A model generated the notes under the pieces. That model searched no databases. It had not been told where the DNA came from and saw only the letters and a program-made list of their open reading frames with translations. Of a stretch of 64,000 nt of DNA, positions 28,486-38,458 are shown one piece after another. Source of the DNA: Microvirga sp052114605 (GTDB lineage Bacteria; Pseudomonadota; Alphaproteobacteria; Rhizobiales; Beijerinckiaceae); assembly GCF_052114605.1 (NCBI RefSeq), contig NZ_JBFRFB010000008.1:62001-126000 (forward strand), in the 5' to 3' direction. The position numbers were made by a program, and so were the translations under genes. The number at the start of each line of letters is the position of its first letter. Position 1 is the stretch's first letter.

Positions 28486-29427
28486 ATGTCTCTGCGTAGA
28501 AGACGCTATGAAGTTATCTGCAGTGCTGCAGTATTGATGCTTGCCTGTACTTTGTCCGCCCCGGCTGATGCCCAATCGAGGGGTGGAGATGGCGGCGATC
28601 GACCGGGCCGAAGCGATAATGGCGGCCTCGGCATCGGTCTCAGTCTTGGAGGCATCAATGCCGGACTAGGTGTTGGTGGATCCGATGGTCTCGGCGTTGG
28701 CGTCGGGGCGAGTGTCGGCGATGCTAACGGAGTGAATGCGGGCCTCGGCGCGAATGTCGGCGGCTCGACGGGCGTGGGTGCCGGGCTGGGAGCCAGTGTC
28801 GGTGGTTCCGACGGTGTGAACGCAGGTGCCGGAGCCAATGTCGGCGGATCGCGTGGCATCGATGCCGGCGTTGGTGCCAACGCCGGTGGATCACAGGGCG
28901 TTACCGCCGGTGTCGGGGCCAACGTGGGCGGCTCGCGCGGCGTAAGTGCCGGCCTGGGTGCCAATGTCGGAGGATCCGACGGCATCTCGGCGACCGGCAA
29001 TGTCGGTATCGGCGGTTCTAACGGGGTGAATACCGGAATCGGCGCGAATGTCGGTGGCTCGAACGGCGTCGATGTCGGCGTGGGCATCGGTGTCGGTGGC
29101 GGCTCCAATGGAGGCGGCACTCCCGGAAACGGCAACAATAACGGCGGAGGCGGCGGCATCATCGGAGGTGTCGGTGGCGGTACGGTTGGCGGCAATACCG
29201 GTCGCCCAGGCCCCAACAATCCGAGCCCCGGCGCACAGAATCCCGGGCAGAATCCCGGCATGAATCCAGGCTCGAACCCGAACGTCGCGGCGGCATGGCG
29301 GTCCATGAGCAGCGATGAGCAGCAGAAGCTTCGGCGGAGTTGCGCTGGGGTGCTGGCATCGCCAGGTAACTTCGAAAACGACCTGACAGCGCTTTGTCAG
29401 TTCGTCGGCAGAGTATCGGCGCGATGA
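28486..29427 (+). CDS. Secreted glycine-rich protein with 14-residue repeats
   Basis: A 313-residue protein. A signal peptide (about 1-29, ending ADAQS) is followed by about ten repeats of a 14-residue unit close to GVNAGLGANVGGSD (about 45-205), then a glycine/asparagine/proline linker (GTPGNGNNNGGGGG) and a short C-terminal domain with two cysteines (RRSCAGVL and ALCQFVG). The regular small-residue period suggests a solenoid or stalk, with YadA-head-like repeats the nearest analogy, but no anchor domain is seen. ATG 28486 has GAGGAG about 9 nt upstream. Function is unknown; surface or matrix material is a guess. A strong terminator follows. Confidence 0.78.
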   Translation: MSLRRRRYEVICSAAVLMLACTLSAPADAQSRGGDGGDRPGRSDNGGLGIGLSLGGINAGLGVGGSDGLGVGVGASVGDANGVNAGLGANVGGSTGVGAGLGASVGGSDGVNAGAGANVGGSRGIDAGVGANAGGSQGVTAGVGANVGGSRGVSAGLGANVGGSDGISATGNVGIGGSNGVNTGIGANVGGSNGVDVGVGIGVGGGSNGGGTPGNGNNNGGGGGIIGGVGGGTVGGNTGRPGPNNPSPGAQNPGQNPGMNPGSNPNVAAAWRSMSSDEQQKLRRSCAGVLASPGNFENDLTALCQFVGRVSAR

Positions 29428-29434
29428 AAAATGT

Positions 29435-29468
29435 GTGGGCGGAGCCATGAGGCTCTGCCCACTTTTTT
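29435..29468 (+). terminator. Rho-independent terminator after the glycine-rich gene
   Basis: A 12-bp stem GTGGGCGGAGCC/GGCTCTGCCCAC with an ATGA loop is followed by TTTTTT. It begins 8 bp after the stop codon. Confidence 0.93.
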
Positions 29469-29585
29469 GACTTGGTTCACTCTTGAACTAATCTACCGAC
29501 ATGCTGGCTTCCCGATGAAAACATCGAACGTTTGAGAGCGGCGGCAAAGATGCAAGTAATACAGGCTGCAGAAGCGAGCCGCGCC

Positions 29586-29813
29586 ATGCGATACTATTTT
29601 CATTTGGTCAGCAGCATGGGAAAGATCCCGGACAGTGAAGGCGTCGAGGTAGCAAGCCTCAGCCACGCGAAAACGCAGGCATTGATGGCTATCGAAGAGT
29701 TGCGGTCCGAAGACGATACCACGGATGAGGATTGGGCGGGTTGGAGATTGGAGGTCACGGACGCGTCGGGAGAACTGATGATGGTTTTCGACCTCGGTTA
29801 CGGCCTGTCCTGA
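29586..29813 (+). CDS. DUF6894 family small protein
   Basis: A 75-residue cytoplasmic protein starting MRYYFHLVS, with D-x-E-G-VEV, a helical ALMAIEELR stretch and a closing strand WRLEVTDASGELMMVFDLG. This pattern matches the DUF6894 family, common and often multi-copy in Hyphomicrobiales. ATG 29586 fits the family start; TTG 29532 would add 18 atypical residues. Function is unknown. Confidence 0.78.
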   Translation: MRYYFHLVSSMGKIPDSEGVEVASLSHAKTQALMAIEELRSEDDTTDEDWAGWRLEVTDASGELMMVFDLGYGLS

Positions 29814-29891
29814 TCGGAAGGGATCTGTCGCCTCATCCCCGTTCGGCTGCTATACGCCTCTCATGAGAGCCAGCCTCAACGGATCAATTCC

Positions 29892-30257
29892 ATGCGTCGC
29901 GTTCATCTGACCCTCGGCTATCTCAGCCTGACGCTCGGTGTGATCGGCATCGCGCTTCCGCTGCTGCCGACGACGCCTTTCCTCATTCTCGCGGCCTGGT
30001 GTTTCGCGCGCTCCAATCCGGCACTAGCGGCGAGGCTCTATGAGCACCGTCGGTTCGGTGCGCATCTCACCGCGTGGCGCGACCAGGGCGCTATCTCTCG
30101 GCGGGCGAAAGTGCTGGCCCTTTCATCGCTCCTGATTTGCTACTTGATCAGCATCAGGCTGATCGAGAGCCGATATCTGCCCTTCATTTTAGCGTCAATC
30201 ATGGGCAGCGTGGCGCTCTATATCGCCACGCGTCCCCTGCCTTCAGAGCGAGAATAG
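29892..30257 (+). CDS. YbaN/DUF454 family inner-membrane protein
   Basis: A 121-residue protein with three hydrophobic segments. It has the family pattern GYLSLTLGVIGIALPLLPTTPFLILAAWCFARS followed by HRRFG (the first part shortened here to GVIGIALPLLPTTPFLIL). YbaN relatives are small inner-membrane proteins of unknown role. It stands alone, convergent with the RTX gene, with 31 bp between stops. Confidence 0.88.
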   Translation: MRRVHLTLGYLSLTLGVIGIALPLLPTTPFLILAAWCFARSNPALAARLYEHRRFGAHLTAWRDQGAISRRAKVLALSSLLICYLISIRLIESRYLPFILASIMGSVALYIATRPLPSERE

Positions 30258-30288
30258 GCAAGGAGCCGAGCGGCGCCTCGCCCTCCCA

Positions 30289-31254
30289 CTAAACGATGCG
30301 GAAATCGTCGTTGGTCAGCCTGAGGCCGGTGGAAATTTTAGTGATCGCGACCTGCTCCGCCGCGCCAATGCCGTCGGGATCGTAATAGAGAAAACCTCCG
30401 GCCGAGTCATAGATGATACGATCCGTGGAATCGTGGGCGGCTGTTCCCTTCCAGAAATGCGAAGATATCAGGCGGCCCTCCGGACCGGCCTCGGTGAAGA
30501 CGTTGCTCTCCAGCCAAACCGTGTCATCGGCCACGGAGAAGTCGCGGATTGTATCGAGATTGGTTGTGCCATTGGGTTTCGTGTTGAACAAGAACGCATC
30601 CTGCCCCGCGCCCCCATGCATGTTATCGGCACCAGAGCCGCCCGAGAGAAGATCATCACCTCTACCACCGGTCATACGGTCGTTGCCGGCGCCGGCATAC
30701 AGCTTGTCGTTTCCTTCTCCGCCCTTGATGATGTCGTTTCGGGGCGTTCCGTTTATGCCGTCATCCACCTTCATATAGGCGAGCTGTCCAAAGAGCGGAG
30801 CTTCCGACCGGCTAATGCCCCACGGGTAGTTGGCTGACCAATCGATGCCCACCGAATTCATGACCGATGCTACGACTGAATTGCTGTTGAGGTCGTCGCC
30901 ACGAAAATTCCCGAAAATGTCGATGCTGTAATCCAGGTTGGCATGGTCGATATTCTGAGCGTGCTTTACCATGACCTTCCACACATCATCGGCATTGCGG
31001 CCGCCGAGGTCGAGCTCCCTGTGATGCCGGTTGACAAGGGTATCCGAACCACGGGCATCGGGCGATGTGGAGAGATTCGCGTTCGCCAGGGTCTCCAGCT
31101 TGCCCCCATCGCCGAGAGTCCCGCGGATCACCTTCTCCGAAATTACGTTACCGGCGTCATCGGTCTGTGTCTTGATGAGATAGAGATGATAAAAGCCCGG
31201 GTTGATGCTTTGAAATTCGAGAGGCTTGGCTTCGATGGCGATGGCTGTCGGCAT
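30289..31254 (-). CDS. RTX (hemolysin-type calcium-binding repeat) secreted protein
   Basis: About 321 residues. The N-terminal 170 residues match no family that I recognise. Tandem RTX nonapeptides follow (GGEGNDKLYAGAGNDRM and GGRGDDLLSGGSGADNM), which bind calcium outside the cell, and then a C-terminal segment with the hydrophobic pattern of type I secretion substrates. There is no Sec signal. No type I exporter genes are in the window, so export would use a system elsewhere. ATG 31254 with AAAGG upstream is chosen over a start at 31278. Function beyond Ca-dependent folding is unknown. Confidence 0.82.
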   Translation of the reverse strand: MPTAIAIEAKPLEFQSINPGFYHLYLIKTQTDDAGNVISEKVIRGTLGDGGKLETLANANLSTSPDARGSDTLVNRHHRELDLGGRNADDVWKVMVKHAQNIDHANLDYSIDIFGNFRGDDLNSNSVVASVMNSVGIDWSANYPWGISRSEAPLFGQLAYMKVDDGINGTPRNDIIKGGEGNDKLYAGAGNDRMTGGRGDDLLSGGSGADNMHGGAGQDAFLFNTKPNGTTNLDTIRDFSVADDTVWLESNVFTEAGPEGRLISSHFWKGTAAHDSTDRIIYDSAGGFLYYDPDGIGAAEQVAITKISTGLRLTNDDFRIV

Positions 31255-31289
31255 GGGTGATACCTTTGAGGGGAACACGGGAAAACCGT

Positions 31290-31316
31290 GGCATCACCAT
31301 CAACAAAGGTGATGCC
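31290..31316. repeat. Inverted repeat upstream of the RTX gene
   Basis: GGCATCACC and GGTGATGCC form a 9-bp perfect stem with a 9-base loop, 36 bp upstream of the RTX start codon. It could be a regulator site or a leader hairpin. The remainder of the 490-bp gene-free stretch to 31746 shows nothing I recognise. Confidence 0.4.
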
Positions 31317-31746
31317 TTCGCTGTTCCAAGGTTTTCCTCGAGAAGAGAATGGCGATGTCGCCACTGATGCGGAGCGGTTGCTCAAAAATGTTGCAGCTTG
31401 CGGCGTCTCGTCGCTTCGACGGAAGAGGTATCCGTCCCTGCCTCAAAGGAGCCAAATCCTCAGGCTAGCATTTGTAGAACAGCCGACAGGACACGAAGCG
31501 GTTGTCGAGCCGTTCACTGGTATTCATTTGCAGTGCTACTCGTGAGCTGCCACCGGGTTCCCCAAAATTTCCAAGGCGTAAGATCATGACTTGATACAAG
31601 ATCGTCCGCATCGATCCTAAGCCCGGAGCCGTCAGATGCATGACAGGCAAACGTCATCGGAACCCAATCGGCATGGCAGGCCCCTGCCGTGGAGAACTCC
31701 CGGTGATCGTCATCCGAGATTGCTTAGGGATTAAAAGGCGCTGTAC

Positions 31747-32664
31747 ATGCTCAGTATCCCTGATGAACTCTCTGGCCTCTCAGCAATCAATGTCGAGGAT
31801 CACAAGGTCTTTTCAGACGCAGTCGAGAACAATCCGATCACCTCGCATCTGCACTACTTTCCTTTCCTCAATCTCTTCGGCAATCACGTCAAGAAGCAGG
31901 CCCTGCTCTTTGAGCAAGTCGAAGGCTCCGTTCTGATTTACCTGCTGCGGCAGGGGCAGCGCCGCTTGCGACTGAGCCTCTATCTTCCCCCTTTCCCGTT
32001 CAGTCTCGCCGCGCTTCGCCATGCCCAGGAGCGGATGCAGGATTTCAATGGCAGTCGGTCGGGCCGGATCGTCTGGGTGCAGGAGAGCGATGTCATTCCC
32101 GTCGCACGGGCAGGCTTCGAGATCTTCTTCAAGGAAGAAGAGTTCATCTTCGACCGCGCAGCAGTCATGGCGCTGGAGGGCCCTGGTTTCCGAAGCCTTC
32201 GTCAGGAACTCTCTCGCGCCAGGAAGCCGGGCCAGGTTGAAACGCGGCACTACACCTCCAAGGATCGGAAGGCCTGCATCGCCCTCGTGGAGGATTGGTG
32301 GGATCGGCTCGTCGCCACCGGCATGAAGGCCAACGGATACAGCTACACGATCGCCTGCCTGGAAATGGCCGACCGTTTCCCGCAATCCCTGCTCAACGGG
32401 CTGGTCGTCGAGGTGAATGGAGAGGTGCGCGGCTTCGCTTTCTCGGGGTCCGTCACCGGCACCATGGGATGCAACTTCCTCTGCATCACCGACAATGACT
32501 TTCGCGGTCTCCCCCATCTCCTGCGCTACCGCCTCATGGACGAGTTCCCCGGCCTCATCCGCTTCAACGACTCGACGGATGCCGGCCGCCCCGGCCTACG
32601 AGAACTGAAGCAGCGGTTCCGCCCGATAGCGATGCACGGCCTCTTCGGCGCGCGGGAGGCTTAA
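31747..32664 (+). CDS. DUF2156 family protein (LPG-synthase C-terminal-like acyltransferase fold)
   Basis: A 305-residue soluble protein resembling the C-terminal domain of phosphatidylglycerol lysyltransferases (GNAT-like fold). Features are an N-terminal DHKVFSDAVENNP...YFPFLNLF segment, GLVVEVNGEVRGFAFSG, and the closing motif FNDSTDAGRPGLRELKQRF-RP. No membrane domain is fused, so it is the soluble subtype; the aminoacyl substrate, if any, is unknown. It stands alone between the RTX and GntR genes. Confidence 0.75.
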   Translation: MLSIPDELSGLSAINVEDHKVFSDAVENNPITSHLHYFPFLNLFGNHVKKQALLFEQVEGSVLIYLLRQGQRRLRLSLYLPPFPFSLAALRHAQERMQDFNGSRSGRIVWVQESDVIPVARAGFEIFFKEEEFIFDRAAVMALEGPGFRSLRQELSRARKPGQVETRHYTSKDRKACIALVEDWWDRLVATGMKANGYSYTIACLEMADRFPQSLLNGLVVEVNGEVRGFAFSGSVTGTMGCNFLCITDNDFRGLPHLLRYRLMDEFPGLIRFNDSTDAGRPGLRELKQRFRPIAMHGLFGAREA

Positions 32665-32691
32665 GAAAGTTCACCCGGTTGCGAAGCGGGG

Positions 32692-32716
32692 GCGGCTGTA
32701 GCCGATCTACAGCCGC
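32692..32716 (+). terminator. Hairpin after the DUF2156 gene
   Basis: GCGGCTGTAG and CTACAGCCGC form a 10-bp stem with a 5-base loop, 28 bp after the stop codon, followed by only a weak T-containing tract. It is probably the end of this transcription unit. Confidence 0.55.
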
Positions 32717-32835
32717 TCTTGCGTCATGCACTGGCGGGCGGTCTTCATTGCTCTCATAAGCTGTAGGATCGCACTGAAAGCAGCGACGGATGCCGCGAAC
32801 CGGGCCTCCAGTTCAATCCCGTATTCAACTAATGA

Positions 32836-32874
32836 ACCAGCATGAAACCAATTGGCAATTGGTTTCATGCTGGT
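32836..32874. promoter_or_regulatory. 39-bp perfect palindrome, probable operator of the GntR regulator
   Basis: ACCAGCATGAAACCAATTG is followed by one G and then its exact reverse complement. The core ACCAATTG-G-CAATTGGT has the TGGT/ACCA look of FadR-type GntR operators. It ends about 75 bp upstream of the GntR gene. A one-base spacer and lack of a T-run argue against a terminator. Confidence 0.65.
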
Positions 32875-32950
32875 CTAGCATGCTTGCGCTAAGGCACGAG
32901 AGGACGAACGAAAGTTCTACAATCCGAGCTTGAGACAACATGATTGGTTC

Positions 32951-33734
32951 ATGGAGGAGCCTTGCCGAGTGGCACCGCTTGATACCCTGTCGGACAGTTC
33001 GAGTGTCGCTCTCGAACGGCTGCGCGCGCTCCTGGAGGAAGGCTCGTTCTCCCAGGATCAGCGGCTTCCGTCAGAGCGGTCCCTCGCGGCTGAGATCGGC
33101 ATCGGGCGGCGCGCCTTGCGCCGGGCTCTTGAGGTGCTGGAAGCCGAAGGACGTATCTGGCGGCATCAGGGTAAGGGCACCTTCGTCGGATCCCGGCCTG
33201 TCCAGCACCAGTCGAGCCTCGACGAATTGTCGAAGCGGACGCATCCTCTGGAAATAATGGACGTGCGTTTGGCAATCGAGCCGGCTCTCGCCCGGCTCGC
33301 GGCCCTGCATGCCACAAACGGAGATATCGAGCGCCTCGATCGGCTCGCCGACAAGACCGCGATTACAGTTGACGCCGATTCCCGCGAGCTTTGGGATAGC
33401 GCCCTGCACCGCGCCATCGCGGAAGCCGCAGGCAACAGCCTTCTCCTGGCGATCTTCGGCATGGTCGATCAGATCCGTCAGGACGTGACATGGCGCCTGA
33501 TGCGTGAGCGGGCACGGTCCGAGGAACGTCAGCGGATTTACGTGAACCAGCACCGGCAAGTAGTCTCAGCCATCGCTCAGCGAAACGGGCACGCGGCGGA
33601 ATTGGCCATGCGTGAGCATCTGGAATTCGTGCGGGACAATTTGGTGAGAGTCATGACCCATCCGCGATCCGAGCGGATCGACGAAGTGAGCTCGATGCGC
33701 GCGATGCTCGACGAGACGAAGGAAGACATTCGAC

Positions 33735-33745
<11 letters not shown>
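32951..33745 (+). CDS. GntR-family transcriptional regulator, FadR/FCD type
   Basis: A 264-residue regulator. The N-terminal winged helix (about 15-80) contains RLPSERSLAAEIGIGRRALRRAL-type residues and the wing GKGTFVG. The C-terminal all-helical FCD domain (about 95-235) has ELWDSALHRAIAEAAGN and the metal/ligand histidines expected of the family. ATG 32951 is the likeliest start, as TTG 32930 lacks a ribosome site. It overlaps the downstream ABC ATPase gene by 11 bases, so it is probably the first gene of the peptide-uptake operon and its local regulator. The effector is probably a substrate or product of the pathway. Confidence 0.87.
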
Positions 33746-34789
<1,044 letters not shown>

Positions 34790-34790
<1 letters not shown>

Positions 34791-35893
34791 TGAGCGTGAT
34801 GCCTGTGACCAACGACATCATTCTCGAAGGCATCGATCTGAAGAAGCATTTCGGCGGAGGCGGCTTGCTGTCCTCGCCGACCGTGGTACGTGCGGTCGAT
34901 GGCGTTTCCCTGGGCGTCCAGCGCGGCGAAACCTTCGCCATCGTGGGCGAATCCGGTTGCGGCAAGTCGACCCTCGGCCGGTTGCTTCTTCGCCTCATCG
35001 AGCCCACGGGCGGCGATGTGCGCTACGAGGGACGGTCGATCCTCACGCTCAACAAGAGCGAGCTGCGCAAGTTGCGCCGCGAATTGCAGATCATTTTCCA
35101 GGATCCCTTCGCCTCTCTCAACCCGCGGATGAATGTGGGCGATATCATCGCCGAGCCGATCTGGCTGCACAACCTTGCCGCCGGCAAGGAAAAGCGTGAG
35201 CGCGTGGCCGATCTCATGCGCATCGTGGGACTTCTGCCCACGCATACGGACAGGTATCCGCACGAGTTTTCCGGCGGTCAGCGTCAACGCATCGGCATTG
35301 CCCGCGCGCTTGCCGGCGAACCCAAGCTGATCATCGGCGACGAGCCGGTCTCCGCTCTCGACGTGTCGATCCAGGCGCAGATCATCAATCTTCTGGAAGA
35401 CCTGAAGGAACGCTTCGGCCTGACACTCGTGATCGTGGCGCACGATCTCGCCGTCATCCGCCACATGAGCGACCGTGTGGCCGTGATGTATCTGGGCGAG
35501 ATCGTCGAATTGTCGGAGACGGATGCGCTCTTCGACGATCCGCTTCATCCCTATACCCAGGCTCTGCTCGCGGCGATCCCGTCTCCGAGCCCCGTGAACC
35601 GCCAGTCGAAGGCGCTCTTGCAAGGCGATGTGCCAAGCCCGGCAGCTCCGCCCTCGGGCTGCCGCTTTCATACACGCTGCCCGCATGTCAGGCCGTTCTG
35701 CAAGGAGCAGCATCCAGCGCTGGAAACCGCATCCGACGGGCGCAGGGTCGCGTGCCATTTCTGGCGCGAAATTCAAAATGCGGGCGCGGGTTCCATCCGC
35801 GCGCCTTCTCAAAGCGCAGCGCTTTCCAAGCGTCTGGCGCTCTATCGAACTTGGCGTGACAGGCAGGACAAGCCCGTCACGGCGGGCCCCTGA
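34790..35893 (+). CDS. Peptide/glutathione ABC transporter ATP-binding protein (DppF/GsiA C-half type)
   Basis: A 367-residue ATPase with Walker A GESGCGKST (53-61), signature FSGGQRQR, Walker B LIIGDEPVSALD and the C-terminal CRFHTRCPHVRPFC motif. ATG 34790 overlaps the previous stop (TGATG) and fits the family; an in-frame start 14 codons earlier is unlikely. In E. coli GsiA both halves are fused, whereas here they are separate genes. Confidence 0.92.
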
Positions 35894-35935
35894 ACCAAGT
35901 GAAATAAATCCAGAGGAAACTTGGAGGACTAAGGA

Positions 35936-37435
35936 ATGAAGAAAAGACTGCTCCTGGCCGTGGCGGCTGGGCTCCTCGTGAGCACTGCCGCCTCCGCGCA
36001 AACCCTTCGCATCGGCCTGAACGAAGATCCGGACGTGCTCGATCCGCATCGCGCACGCACCTTCGTCGGCCGCATCGTGTTCACCTCGCTGTGCAACAAG
36101 CTCGTGGACATTACCCCCGACCTGAAGTTCACGCCCGAGCTTGCCACCGAGTGGAGCTGGAGCGACGACGGCAAAGCGCTCACCTTCAAGCTGCGCCCGG
36201 GCGTCACGTTCCATGACGGCGAGAAGATGGATGCGGCCGCCGTGAAGGCCAATCTCGACCGTGCGCGCACCCTGCCGGACTCGTTGCGCAAGAGCGAGCT
36301 GACTTCGGTTGAAAGCGTCGATGTAGTCGACGACTTGACGGTGAAGGTCAATCTCTCGCGTCCGGATGCGACCCTGCTCTCGCAGCTCTCCGACCGCGCC
36401 GGCATGATCCTGTCGCCGAAGGCCATGACTTCCGCCGATTTCGCCCAGAAGCCGGTCTGCTCCGGCCCTTACAAGTTCGTCGAACGTGTGCAGAACGACC
36501 GTATCGTTCTCGAGCGCTTCAAGGAGCATTGGGACGCGAAGAACTTCAATTTCGATCGCGTGGTCTTCCAGCCGATCCCGGACACGACCGTGCGCCTTGC
36601 GAACCTCAAATCGGGCAATCTCGACATGCTCGAGCGCCTTGCACCGAGCGACGTGCCCTCCGCCAAGAGCGATGCCAATCTCGTCTTCGCGCCCGTCACG
36701 GGCATCGGCTATCAGGGCATCACGATCAACACCAATAACGGCGAGCGTGCGAAGACCCCGCTCGGTCAGGACAAGCGCGTGCGTCAGGCACTCGAATTGT
36801 CCATCGATCGCAACGTGATCAACGAGGTCGTGGGCGCCGGGATCTACCCGCCCGCGGGTCAGCCCTTCCCTGAGGCGAGCCCCTATAACAATCCGAAGTT
36901 CGCGGCAGGCAAGCGCGACGTAGCGAAGGCGAAGCAGCTTCTGAAGGAAGCGGGGGTCGAGAAGGTGCAGTTCGAACTCACCTTCGGAACCAGCACCACG
37001 ACCCAGCAGATCGCCGAGATCGTGCAGGCCATGGCGGCCGAAGCGGGCTTCGAAGTCAAGCTGCGCCCGACCGAGTTCGCGGCCATGCAGAAGGAAGCGC
37101 AGTCCGGCAATTTCGACGCCAACATCATCGGCTGGTCGGGCCGCGTCGATCCCGATGGCAACATCCACGCTTTCGCGACCTGCAAGGGTGCCCTCAACGA
37201 CGGGCGCTATTGCAATGCGGAAGTGGACAAGCTGCTCAACGAGGCGCGCTCCATCAACGACGAGGCCAAGCGCAAGCAACTCTACGACTCCGCGCAGGCC
37301 ATCCTGAAGGACGACTTGCCGATCATCTACACCTACTACCAGCCCTGGCCCTTCGTGCTCTCGAAGAAGATGCAGGGTTTCAAGCCCTATCCGGACGGCA
37401 TGATCCGCCTGAAGGGCGTAAAGCTCGGATCGTAA
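35936..37435 (+). CDS. Peptide/glutathione ABC transporter substrate-binding protein (GsiB/DppA family)
   Basis: A 499-residue periplasmic binding protein (SBP family 5). The signal peptide (about 1-22, ending ASAQ) is followed by LRIGLNEDPDVLDPHRARTF and the family motif FKLRPGVTFHDGEKMDA (about 83-99). GGAGGACTAAGG precedes the ATG. The ligand is likely glutathione or gamma-glutamyl peptide because a gamma-glutamyltransferase gene is in the same operon; this is inference. A strong stem-loop follows. Confidence 0.9.
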   Translation: MKKRLLLAVAAGLLVSTAASAQTLRIGLNEDPDVLDPHRARTFVGRIVFTSLCNKLVDITPDLKFTPELATEWSWSDDGKALTFKLRPGVTFHDGEKMDAAAVKANLDRARTLPDSLRKSELTSVESVDVVDDLTVKVNLSRPDATLLSQLSDRAGMILSPKAMTSADFAQKPVCSGPYKFVERVQNDRIVLERFKEHWDAKNFNFDRVVFQPIPDTTVRLANLKSGNLDMLERLAPSDVPSAKSDANLVFAPVTGIGYQGITINTNNGERAKTPLGQDKRVRQALELSIDRNVINEVVGAGIYPPAGQPFPEASPYNNPKFAAGKRDVAKAKQLLKEAGVEKVQFELTFGTSTTTQQIAEIVQAMAAEAGFEVKLRPTEFAAMQKEAQSGNFDANIIGWSGRVDPDGNIHAFATCKGALNDGRYCNAEVDKLLNEARSINDEAKRKQLYDSAQAILKDDLPIIYTYYQPWPFVLSKKMQGFKPYPDGMIRLKGVKLGS

Positions 37436-37450
37436 CCGGCTAACCAACCG

Positions 37451-37477
37451 CGTGCCCGGCTTTCTCTGCCGGGCACG
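37451..37477 (+). other. Intra-operon stem-loop after the binding-protein gene
   Basis: CGTGCCCGGC and GCCGGGCACG form a 10-bp perfect stem with a 7-base loop, 16 bp after the binding-protein stop and 34 bp before the permease start. Such structures often stabilise the upstream mRNA and lower downstream expression. There is no T-run for full termination. Confidence 0.7.
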
Positions 37478-37510
37478 CCCTCCTGTTCTTCTCGCGGATG
37501 ATTTGCGCTG

Positions 37511-38458
37511 ATGCTTCGCTACATCGGACGACGTATTCTGATCGCCATCCCGACACTCATCATCGTGTCGGTGCTGGTCTTTGCCTTGCAGAAACTCCTG
37601 CCGGGCGACCCTGTCCTCACCATGGCGGGGGAAGAGCGCGATCCGCAGGTGCTCGCGTTTCTTCGCGAGAAATACCGGTTGGACGATCCGATCCCGGTCC
37701 AATACTTCGCCTGGATCGGTTCGGCGCTGACCGGGAATCTTGGAATCTCGCTGCGCACGGACATCCCCGTGCTTACCCTCATTCTCAGCAAGCTCCCGGT
37801 GACCATCGAACTCGCCATCATGGCGATGATCGTGGCGCTCGCCATCGGCATTCCGGCCGGCATCGTCTCCGCCGTGAAAAAAGGGACCGCCGTGGATTAT
37901 GCCGCCAATGTGGTCGCGCTGTCAGGTCTCTCCATCCCGAATTTTTGGCTCGGCATCATGCTCATCATGCTGGTCTCCGTGCGCTGGGGATTGCTGCCCG
38001 CATCCGGATATGTGACGCCGACCGAGGACCTGTGGCTCAACATCAAGACCATGCTGATGCCCGCCTTCGTGCTCGGCACGGGCCTTGCTGCGAGCCTCAT
38101 GCGCCACACCCGCAGCGCCATGCTCGGCGTCATGCGGTCCGATTATATTCGGACCGCCCGCGCCAAGGGCCTGCTCTCCCGCAAGATTATCCTCAAGCAT
38201 GCGCTGCGCAATGCGCTCGTGCCCATCGTAACTCTCTCGACGCTTCTTTTCGGGGAGCTTCTCGCAGGTGCGGTGTTAACCGAGCAGATCTTCACCATTC
38301 CCGGCTTCGGCAAGCTGATCGTGGATGCGGTGTTCAACCGCGACTATGCCGTGGTGCAGGGTGTCGTTCTGTGCACGGCGGTCGGCTTCATCTTCATGAA
38401 TCTCCTGGCCGATGTGCTCTATGTTCTCGTCAATCCTCGCCTGAGGAACGCCGCATGA
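37511..38458 (+). CDS. Peptide/glutathione ABC transporter permease (DppB/GsiC type)
   Basis: A 315-residue inner-membrane protein with six helices. The N-terminus MLRYIGRRILIAIPTLIIVS is typical of DppB. A periplasmic loop GDPVLTMAGEERDPQVLAFL and the EAA-like loop YIRTARAKGLLSRKIILKHA are present. Its stop overlaps the next gene start (ATGA). Confidence 0.93.
   Translation: MLRYIGRRILIAIPTLIIVSVLVFALQKLLPGDPVLTMAGEERDPQVLAFLREKYRLDDPIPVQYFAWIGSALTGNLGISLRTDIPVLTLILSKLPVTIELAIMAMIVALAIGIPAGIVSAVKKGTAVDYAANVVALSGLSIPNFWLGIMLIMLVSVRWGLLPASGYVTPTEDLWLNIKTMLMPAFVLGTGLAASLMRHTRSAMLGVMRSDYIRTARAKGLLSRKIILKHALRNALVPIVTLSTLLFGELLAGAVLTEQIFTIPGFGKLIVDAVFNRDYAVVQGVVLCTAVGFIFMNLLADVLYVLVNPRLRNAA

Noticed and set aside
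28690..29110. Possible CRISPR-like periodicity (42-bp period)
   Set aside because: The period is the coding repeat of the glycine-rich protein (14 codons); there are no unique spacers and no cas genes.
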